Under the pieces are notes generated by a model. The model had not been told where the DNA came from. It ran no database searches and saw only the letters and a list, made by a program, of their open reading frames with translations. The position numbers and the translations under genes are program-made. From Paractinoplanes atraurantiacus (GTDB lineage: Bacteria; Actinomycetota; Actinomycetes; Mycobacteriales; Micromonosporaceae), in NCBI RefSeq assembly GCF_900215205.1, contig NZ_OBDY01000005.1, positions 192,261 through 256,260 of the forward strand: DNA of 64,000 nucleotides, given 5' to 3'. Below are positions 59,901 through 64,000 of this stretch, in pieces; position 1 is the first letter of the stretch, and the number at the start of each line of letters is the position of its first letter.

Positions 59901-62900
59901 CTCGACCGGCGTCCGGGCGCCGCCGACCGCGACGAAGGTCTCGCCGGCGAACAGATAGGTGACGCCGTCGTGGCCGCGGAACGCGGCGTCCAGCGCGCCC
60001 TGGAAGCGGGGCGGCAGCGGCACGCCGTGCACGTCACCCTCCCACCACTGACCGATCAGGCGCGGATAGCCGGGATCGACCTGGGTGTAGTCCGGACCGG
60101 AGTAGCGGACGTAGTGCTCGCCGCAGAACAGGTAGGCCCGGCCGGCCTCGTCGACGAAGGCGGCGTCGATGCGGGCGGCCTCGGCGAAGACGTTGCGGAC
60201 CTTGCCCCACTCCTGGGTGCGCCGGGCCCAACGGGTGTGGCCCGGGCCCCGGGTGAAGGTGGACGAGACGCCGTCGCGGTCGCGACCGGCGATCCAGCTG
60301 GTGCCGCCGGGGTCGGTGAAGGCGGCGTCCACCGAGACCAACGCGCCGACGAGGTCGGACAGCGGGCGGGAGACAGCCGACGGGAGGGTCCAGTAGCGGT
60401 CGCCGCGGAAGAGCAGGGTGGGCTCGCCGTCCCGCTCGAGGATCGCGTCGATGCCGTCGGCACCGGGCGGCAGGGCCAGCGGTTCGGCGTACGACTCCCG
60501 CAGATCCTGGTCGTGGAAGGCGACGGCGATGTCGGCCGGTTGCAGTCCGAGCCGGGCGGCCAGCACGGCGAAACCGCGGAAGCGGCGCATGGTGACCGGA
60601 TCGGCGGGATCGCCGGCGACGCCGGCCCAGATCGCCTCGGCGGAGGCGGCGGAAATCCCGTACGCGTCCTGCAACGCCGAGAAAAGCGTGTCCCGCTGCG
60701 TGGCCTCCCAGGCCGCGAGCGTCGCGGTGATCTCGTCGACGGCGGCGACCGTCTGGACGGCGGCCGCGTGCAGCAGCAGGAAGACCTCGCGGCTGAAGTC
60801 GCCGAGCTCGGGCACGACGAAGTCGTTGACGTGGTGGGCGCGGCCGAACCACTCGAGCAGCTCCTGCGGGACCATCAGCTGCTCGGTGAGGTAGCCGGCG
60901 TCGATCAGGAGCTGGGCCGGCACGACGTCCGGGTCGGCCCGGTAGGGTGCGCCGTCGGCGGCGATGGTGGCCAGGCGCAGGGCGATCTGCGCGTTCTCCC
61001 CGTCGGTGAACTCGCCGCCGTCGAGGGCGCGGCGGGCCGCCTCGGCGTCGGCCAGATCGCGGAAGTCGTCGACGGTCAGCGCGGACATCTCGGCCCGCGC
61101 CCGGATCACCTGGCCCTGCACGGCGTCGAGCAGCTCCCGCCGCATCGGGTGGAAGCGCACGTCCACGGTGAACTCGGCCGGGGTGAGCTCCAGCAGCCCG
61201 GCCGGGTCGCGGTAAGCGTAGTCGTCGTCCAGATGGCCGTTGAACTGGAGGCTGCGCAGGAGTGTGTCCCAGTCCTCGGCGTCGCCGATGAGCGAGGCGA
61301 ACTCGACCGGGTCGAGCGGGATCACGGCCTGGGCGAAGGCTTCGGACCGCTCACGGAGGATGTCGTGCACGTGCTCGGCCAGGCCGGAGAGGTCGGCGTT
61401 TGTCTGTTCCAGCTCCGCTCGCAGAATCCGGCCATCGGTGTCCACGTACCCGTTGAAGATCAAGTTGTCGTAGAGCTCGGCCCGGCCGGCGTCGTCCAGC
61501 CCGTCCAGGGCGCGCAGATCCGACAGGAAGCACGTCGGGAGGTCGTCCTGCTCCCACAGATCGGCCAGCAGCCAGGCCAGGCTGTGCGTCCACGCGGTGA
61601 AATCACCGGCGAGCACGGGTTCCTCTTCGGTCAGCGGGATGCCGTCGGCGTCCAGGTAACCGCGCAGCACCAGGTTCGTGTAGATCTTCGTGGCGAGCCG
61701 CTCGTCCAGCCCGATCCCGAGCAGGTCGTCGGCCGCCACCACCGGCAGCTCGCCGAGGACCTCGTAAGGGCTGAACTCGGGCAGCACGTCGTGGATCACC
61801 TGGGCGGCGCGGGGCCCGAACCGCTCGGACACGAAGATCTCGGCCTCGGGCCAGGCCTCACCGGGCGCCTCGAACGGCTCCACGTCGCCGGAATGGCGGC
61901 CGGCGCCGAGCACCATCAGCAGGTCGTCGGTCGTCAGCCCCGTCTCACCCAGCCACCGGGCCAGCCTCACCAACGACAGGACCTTTTCCGGGCTTGTGTA
62001 CGGATCATCGCCGCCGCCGGCCTCGATCAGGTCGAAAAGCTCGTCGACGCTGACGCCGAGCGCATCGGTGAGCACCCCGACCCGCGACAACTGGGCCGGC
62101 GTCAGCGTTCCGTCGTAGCGCTCCGCGGCCGCGGCCTTCTCCGCGTCGGTCAGCGCGCCTTCAACCAGCGCCACCGCGCTTCCGACCGGCGCCACCGCGC
62201 TTCCGACCGGCGCTTCCGTGCTTTCCACCAGCGACACGACGGTCTCCAGCGGCCGGTCGAGCTCGCGCCGCAAGTCCAGCAGCTCCGCGATGATCCTTAT
62301 CGCCGCGGCGTCGATCCGGTTGCCGCAGCAGGAGCGGAGCACGAGATCGAGCTCGGCGAAGGTCAGACCGGTCCCCCGGGCCAGCCGCACGAAACGGTGC
62401 GCCCGCTCGAACCACGCGGCCGTGCGCGGCGTCCCCCCGATCACGCTCAGCAGCGTCTCGGTCTCGGCCTGGGTCACGCCGAGCGCGGCCCGTTCCTCCA
62501 ATTCAGCGTACGGATCGCCGTCCGCCGACTCGACACCCAGGCACTCCCGCAGCCGCGCGCCGTCGGCCAACTCGGTCGTGATGAGCGCCGCCTGTTTCTC
62601 GGTGAGCCCGAGCGCCGCCCGCGCCAGCACATCCGCGTCAGGCTGGTCCGCGAACGCCTGATAGACCTCCGCCCGGCCGGTGCCGAGCCGCCGCAACGCG
62701 ATGCCGTCCCGCGCGTGCTCCAAGGAGAACGGCAACGACAGCGGATGCACCATCTCCGCCAGGTTCTTCCCGCGCGCGGCCAGATCCGCCGCCAGCACCT
62801 CGTTGACGATGTCGAGATAGGGCACCTCGGCCGTGGTGTGCTCGGCGTCGAGCGGCACCCCGCGCAGATCCGCGCGCCGCCGCCCGATCCCCTCCCCACC

Positions 62901-63014
62901 GAGCCGCAGAAGATCGGCCAGATAGGCCGCCGGCGAACAGACCGACCGGGCGTCGTCCCCTTGCCGGAAGTCGAGATCGCCGAACAACTGCTGATAACTG
63001 GGCAGAGAACTCAT
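50988..63014 (-). CDS. Giant Tc toxin subunit A-like protein with two hemopexin-like arrays
   Basis: This is a 4,008-residue protein starting at ATG 63014, which has an AGGGGGAG site. There is no signal peptide. The N-terminus matches the VRP1/TcA shell (SYQQLFGDLDFRQGDDARSV, SPAAYLADLLRL, PLDAEHTTAEVPYLDIVNEV). A first array of about 24 hemopexin-like blades covers residues 852-2105. Residues about 2106-2650 hold the TcA-type neuraminidase-like and middle region (IRQWWSWMRAYRLWEANRAV, FLYPENYLRPELR). A second array of about seven blades covers 2652-2956. Residues 2957-4008 are the pore-forming and TcB-binding end, with long coiled coils near 3424-3630 and FDRDFPGHYRRQLRTIAVTF. TcdA-type proteins are about 2,500 residues, so the arrays explain the extra size. 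It is probably secreted or injected as part of a toxin complex; partners are not in the window. Confidence 0.9.
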   Translation of the reverse strand: MSSLPSYQQLFGDLDFRQGDDARSVCSPAAYLADLLRLGGEGIGRRRADLRGVPLDAEHTTAEVPYLDIVNEVLAADLAARGKNLAEMVHPLSLPFSLEHARDGIALRRLGTGRAEVYQAFADQPDADVLARAALGLTEKQAALITTELADGARLRECLGVESADGDPYAELEERAALGVTQAETETLLSVIGGTPRTAAWFERAHRFVRLARGTGLTFAELDLVLRSCCGNRIDAAAIRIIAELLDLRRELDRPLETVVSLVESTEAPVGSAVAPVGSAVALVEGALTDAEKAAAAERYDGTLTPAQLSRVGVLTDALGVSVDELFDLIEAGGGDDPYTSPEKVLSLVRLARWLGETGLTTDDLLMVLGAGRHSGDVEPFEAPGEAWPEAEIFVSERFGPRAAQVIHDVLPEFSPYEVLGELPVVAADDLLGIGLDERLATKIYTNLVLRGYLDADGIPLTEEEPVLAGDFTAWTHSLAWLLADLWEQDDLPTCFLSDLRALDGLDDAGRAELYDNLIFNGYVDTDGRILRAELEQTNADLSGLAEHVHDILRERSEAFAQAVIPLDPVEFASLIGDAEDWDTLLRSLQFNGHLDDDYAYRDPAGLLELTPAEFTVDVRFHPMRRELLDAVQGQVIRARAEMSALTVDDFRDLADAEAARRALDGGEFTDGENAQIALRLATIAADGAPYRADPDVVPAQLLIDAGYLTEQLMVPQELLEWFGRAHHVNDFVVPELGDFSREVFLLLHAAAVQTVAAVDEITATLAAWEATQRDTLFSALQDAYGISAASAEAIWAGVAGDPADPVTMRRFRGFAVLAARLGLQPADIAVAFHDQDLRESYAEPLALPPGADGIDAILERDGEPTLLFRGDRYWTLPSAVSRPLSDLVGALVSVDAAFTDPGGTSWIAGRDRDGVSSTFTRGPGHTRWARRTQEWGKVRNVFAEAARIDAAFVDEAGRAYLFCGEHYVRYSGPDYTQVDPGYPRLIGQWWEGDVHGVPLPPRFQGALDAAFRGHDGVTYLFAGETFVAVGGARTPVERPIAGVWGRVPQPERFDAAYVKGSSLYLLAGDQVIRQSNCVENDDLGADDGYPRRIGTELPGGFDSGVEAAFADTAGVVHLFKQGRTIALEPDGPSAAPTAERWGKLIPILPGGKVDAALTGLDGRTYLFSGDHYVRYSAADYTAVDSGYPRAVTDWGGLRRVTAAFTMDGATHLFGEGGLLFRTPKDPDVEAELEAGRLPGRLLGLLEEHGLGGTTVSAPWQLTTTGGVRLTVTRTEKHLEVSCDPGADGFHVRYSRREYGEPDPGYPRPLDESWWNPPLPSRGAAVFTTGDGRVHLVTGGTVSTFDGRRRWWTPPRPLAEQWDDLPFETLSAACTGIDGRTYFFAGSDYARYSSDRLDDRYPAPTTGFWGTVVNHLARTGQVDATLVVGEHTYLFSGDQFVRYTGDARVVDLGYPRRLDGLPEEPRLTGLLEAPETIDAAFADRGNVYLISGDDCHVVSTARHRRYDNVMAETPACAVIDDGALFSLGYYGWRRYTSIEGGLVESVTREPRQLWGMPGEYRVEIDAVLHGTDGTTYIFKGPNCWNSAAEAAYPLAEEWGRPRNNLWHESAVDAGFVAADGRTYVFSGDQFVVYDGLDYAGAYVKGPFLISDHFAGLTEVALAYVYDGVTYLFEPSGRYVVYSGKELDEPDEGFPQMAGADFWGIPPDYLPDGFTMPDAVLANGEHLLALIGDTCLTFEEASGTWAAPRPLARIWRGIGATGDLRTAFTGRDGATYFFFGTDFTRFSGGVFAERRPVRDHWGLTGNDFTRIDAAFAHDGITYLFAGGQYCRYSTSDYRWTDPGYPRSIADHLREEPPFAALPMDALDELAGHIDAVVSNDRNVYLFAADACHVLSQDQTTTFDVRRLGRARNTVAERGRVDAALVTAEHTYLFSGDQAIRYTGDDYSHVDEGFPLTLAAALPGLPPGFRHQIDAAFQAPGGGDTYLFAGGQYARDNTVAPLAGAWGVPRDDFRETGLQAAFVAPTGDLYAFSGTQYVRYPLGELDVVEDGYPRPIAGDWEFSDRVDGAFTLRGRTYLVHGDRYARYSDGYAAMDRTFPQRVADRFADTADYRLSDLRLIASYRALGLGPAFTPDAPPLEDPYAYVAEALGWDAGELRWCRRVSRFADDTDRLELEFLAHAAGIFALARRTGVAPSKLHDGAYLTEELTERLHDELNVALRDALVAASGSPDELFARFLIDVQAGGGQVTSRVREGIGAVQLYLHRYLLNLEDPSSDEETRERIRQWWSWMRAYRLWEANRAVFLYPENYLRPELRTARTPAFKALESDLLQGEITAETVDRAYRRYLDEYTEVSRLTIAGGYVYTKDQLVDGPRRLILFGRTKTDPRRYYHRRAEFGSRMNLAATWEPWQPVGVRIDADRVHPVHAFGRVFVFWTITETVVDAKATQRVRIRYSFQDLTGGWVPEQTLGDSPLHEGTISGVRLLVLPRMKADTGRMSVLASCTYTVAETPVRLLYDLNPELYADQLPADAEDDLDAVTADRVAQIFLDPVDPAAVVRLDAPAGTDVWPWFSVDHKGGSFLCRPVTVTPEDSPELRLVDNEDGLPAPGPEWTAVDAAVALPGGSRMFFDNSGHRWRLGSETAPIAPRWGLARQVLTAPGVVDTVLVRGERTFVFSGTQYVAFTGTPFERPDPGYPRDIDGNPDQIPYLGRIDVAFATPDGVEYFVSGDRWVTSEAPATLRPLTELWTHDAEPFTLRTALVTDDATFFIGSGRSLRFPHPDQRERGAPFGAPRGDGIVINRRFDVVARRGQTRYYFDNDGNEYVQSFPRGRDVTRPIHVPSAILTSQAVDAAWVGGGKLYLSRGDEYVRYTLDGDTVPALIDDGYPAKLPRVIDTVFPRGTDLYLFSGADYCRISAATEPNRLPAFTAVAGAWAELPAFTAALPGIFFLGPDSYVKHDTTLDVPRPYELSRLPFEIVRLTTGTASELNRKLLSGGVDALLDLSTQETDEVPLSVDAADVTAIRVSGELVDDDRLPSGSHLDFRSANGLYYWEIFFHAPVLIAQALNQAQRFEDARRWYEYVFDPTDPRSCWRFLPFLSVDPGELADGLAELLTRVRKAGSSTTKTQTALDPVLTALRDLAPAVAQSRDPRTPAEQAALVTITDPSKHKDIADAVRAMLAVKTITPARREAIERFREATLLAVEAGTLFDAVGDRESLMRAYQDDPFDPHAVAGLRPVAYRRAVVMAYIDNLLDWGDMLFRQFTPETVDEARMLYVLAHDLLGERPERLATRLLPARTAAELTEQDVLGFLTGGGTLLAGAGEVHAGLADPYFTIGENRMFAAYWDRVDDRLAKIRASQDILGVARSLPLFAPPVDAAALVAGVADGAAPAEIAAASASSVPHLRFGAVHRQARELADRLTQFGGELLSVLERGSAEELSLLQSRQEQAIRAMGRDIRLAHIRAAEQNLAQLTVNRTAAAERITHYETLLATGLTVLETAELEAMRHAGNLHLSAGVLKGASALAHIVPQFSLGPFILGSETGGEQAGESLDKFAETSESLGEAFSMMGEALGRQAQHERLTQDWTLQAATARSEVLQLDHQIAGASEEVTIARREAEIAEREIAGLDEVATFLRAKFASSELYTWMAGRMSSLYFQAYQLAYDTATAAERAYQFEHGSQERFIAPAYWESRRNGLLAGAALSVDLDRLGRAHLDDGGRGLEITRQVWLSELDPVALLSLRSSASGEFALTENLFDRDFPGHYRRQLRTIAVTFMDAEGQVLALNATLTQLSHQTVLSTDPSAVRHLLDPQGVAPSTVRGDWRGGQEIVLSEVDQGQSNNGMFELRYDDERYLPFEGTGAVSAWRLSLSAAAVSPYDVLLTVRYTAEPGGASFAEAVKAMLKPHQAARLFDVARDFPAEWASFVGGGALELPFTTNMFPDMAGRRITGVLTAYDLTDGVPARLQLDGEPLPPGTLVAPSGLSIRDGAVWSFTLDGDRAALNNVGLVLTYQAH
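54150..55060 (-). repeat. Hemopexin-like array 2, about seven blades
   Basis: Repeated protein blades of 40-50 residues of the form VDTVLVRGERTFVFSGTQYV, IDVAFATPDGVEYFVSGDRW, VDAAWVGGGKLYLSRGDEYV and IDTVFPRGTDLYLFSGADYC. The array interrupts the region between the neuraminidase-like part and the pore domain of the giant protein. The repeats are diverged in DNA, so the array looks old. Confidence 0.85.
56700..60460 (-). repeat. Hemopexin-like array 1, about 24 blades
   Basis: Blades of about 45-60 residues recur, for example IDAAFVDEAGRAYLFCGEHY, VDAALTGLDGRTYLFSGDHY, IDAAFAHDGITYLFAGGQYC and VDAALVTAEHTYLFSGDQAI. They are often followed by a DPGYPRxI turn. Four blades make one hemopexin propeller, so about six propellers are possible. 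Some blades lack the FSGD core (ACAVIDDGALFSLGYYGWRR), which may mark edges of propellers. Confidence 0.9.
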
Positions 63015-63330
63015 GCGCGCGCTCCCCCTACGACAACCGGGCAATCAATTAGCGCCAATATCATTCCGGCGGCCCGCACCCGGTCGAGGAATGGCCAAGA
63101 ATCAGCCGCAGCCTATCCGTCCATTGTGATCGTTCGATTCCACCGATCAATCGATGTCACGGGGAACGCGCGCTCCGATCGCCGCCATCAGACGAAATAT
63201 GATGGTATGGCAAATCGAATCCCGCGACCGCCTGTCGCATATCCAGCAGCCACCGGAAAAGTCGGACCGTGGCATAGTGTCCCCCGGCGTCATCGACCGA
63301 TGTCGCTCGCCGTGGAAAAGGTGGTTGGAA
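63015..63330. promoter_or_regulatory. Divergent intergenic region, toxin-like gene and CARDB-like gene
   Basis: This 316-base gap must contain the promoters for both the giant gene and the rightward secreted-protein gene. It is richer in A/T than its surroundings, notably around 63050-63065 and 63195-63220. I see no convincing -35/-10 pair, operator or small gene in it. A CATAGTGT sequence near 63273-63280 could be a rightward -10 element. Confidence 0.4.
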
Positions 63331-64000
63331 GTGACGACGCGCTCACACACCCGATGGGCCCGGGCCGCGGCATCGATCGCGCTGGCCGGCGCGACGCTCG
63401 CGGCGGCCGCGACACCAGCGGCGGCCGCACCGGCGCCCATCAACATCCTGAGCGTGTCGGCCGAGAACGTGAAGCCCGGCGACAAGGTGCGCGTGAAGTT
63501 CCGCGTCACGAACACCGGAAGCCGAGCCGAGACGGCCATCGTGGTGGTCGGCGGCGGCCTGCCCTGCGCCACCGGCTGCCGGGCCGAGCCGAGCATCAAA
63601 GCCGGAAAGAGCCAGGACTTCCAGGCCACCGTGGTCGCACCCAAGGCCGGCCCGGGCGAGATCATCGGCCTCAACATCTCGGTCGCCGTGCGGCTCGGCG
63701 GCCAGAACAGCTACGACTACAAGATGGTCTACATCCACGGATCGGGCGCTTCGCAGCCGAAGCCGCCCTCCAAGGTGGAGGGCCTGTCGGGCCGGGTCCG
63801 CGACAGCAGCGGCAAGGCGCTGGGCGGCGTGGCTGTGACCGTCCGGGACAGCGCCGGCCACGAATACCGCACAACGACCGACCGGACCGGAAAGTTCTCG
63901 ATCAAGTCGATCCCCGAGGGCAAACTCACGGTCATCGCCACCCTGAACGGATACCGCACCACGCGCACAACCGTTCGCGCCACCGCGAGTGTGCGTTTGA
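63331..64000 (+). CDS. Secreted CARDB-like protein with carboxypeptidase-regulatory domain, 3' truncated by window end
   Basis: The frame is open to the last base, giving 223 codons of a longer protein. The GTG at 63331 follows AAGGTGG. A signal peptide covers about residues 1-33 (ASIALAGATLAAAATPAAAA). Residues 35-130 resemble a CARDB-type beta sandwich (INILSVSAENVKPGDKVRVK, FRVTNTGSRAETAIVVVGGG). Residues about 152-223 are a carboxypeptidase regulatory-like domain (GLSGRVRDSSGKALGGVAVT, YRTTTDRTGKFSIKSIPEGK). Such modules usually mediate surface binding. It is divergent from the Tc-like gene; a functional link is possible but unproven. Confidence 0.78.
   Translation, partial: MTTRSHTRWARAAASIALAGATLAAAATPAAAAPAPINILSVSAENVKPGDKVRVKFRVTNTGSRAETAIVVVGGGLPCATGCRAEPSIKAGKSQDFQATVVAPKAGPGEIIGLNISVAVRLGGQNSYDYKMVYIHGSGASQPKPPSKVEGLSGRVRDSSGKALGGVAVTVRDSAGHEYRTTTDRTGKFSIKSIPEGKLTVIATLNGYRTTRTTVRATASVRL

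Overview
The window is very GC-rich, with strong third-position G/C, frequent GTG and TTG starts, mycothiol-type DinB enzymes, RsbA-like MEDS-ATPase regulation, leaderless promoters and many large secreted enzymes. Together these point to a filamentous actinobacterium. The mix of genes looks most like Actinoplanes or another Micromonosporaceae; that genus-level guess is inference, because no rRNA or tRNA gene is present to test it. I see no integrase, insertion sequence, phage module or CRISPR array.

Layout. 1-3.1 kb, minus strand: the first codons of a secreted protein, a periplasmic-type penicillin acylase and a HIT hydrolase. 3.1-5.2 kb: a decayed DinB-like gene, a small unknown protein and a helical protein broken by a frameshift. 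5.2-7.5 kb: a caspase-like protease with EF-hand, DUF4429-like and membrane segments, coupled to an EACC1-type protein; this is a predicted biological-conflict pair. 7.6-10 kb: a polar amino acid ABC importer. 10-13.3 kb: an MFS transporter, a SARP-like regulator with a repeat-expanded tail, and a divergent GAF-LuxR regulator. 13.3-16.6 kb: a tightly coupled aldolase, HAD phosphatase, DhaL and DhaK operon. 16.7-22.1 kb: a two-component system divergent from a lipoprotein-ABC exporter operon.

22.2-45 kb is dominated by secreted enzymes. These are GH43 with an AbfB domain, a membrane-anchored B-lectin, GH5 cellulase with CBM2 under a perfect CebR-type operator, aminopeptidase N, two giant multi-domain DUF4082 proteins, and a large subtilase with a near-perfect CebR-like box. 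Regulatory and housekeeping genes are interspersed: an RsbA-like anti-sigma factor, a PadR gene with two palindromic operators facing a DUF1295 membrane protein, and an NTF2-like protein. 45-50.3 kb carries TetR and a macrolide-type glycosyltransferase, a leaderless PadR with a membrane partner, and a YrhK-like membrane protein coupled to glutamate decarboxylase.

50.3-63 kb is the highlight. A single 4,008-residue gene has the ends of a Tc toxin A subunit (VRP1-like N-terminus, neuraminidase-like middle, pore and TcB-binding C-terminus). It also carries about 31 hemopexin-like blades in two arrays where Tc toxins normally have receptor-binding domains. A small proline/threonine/lysine-rich gene follows 12 bases downstream. 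No TcB or TcC gene is in the window. A secreted CARDB-like protein with a carboxypeptidase-regulatory domain runs off the right edge in the divergent direction.
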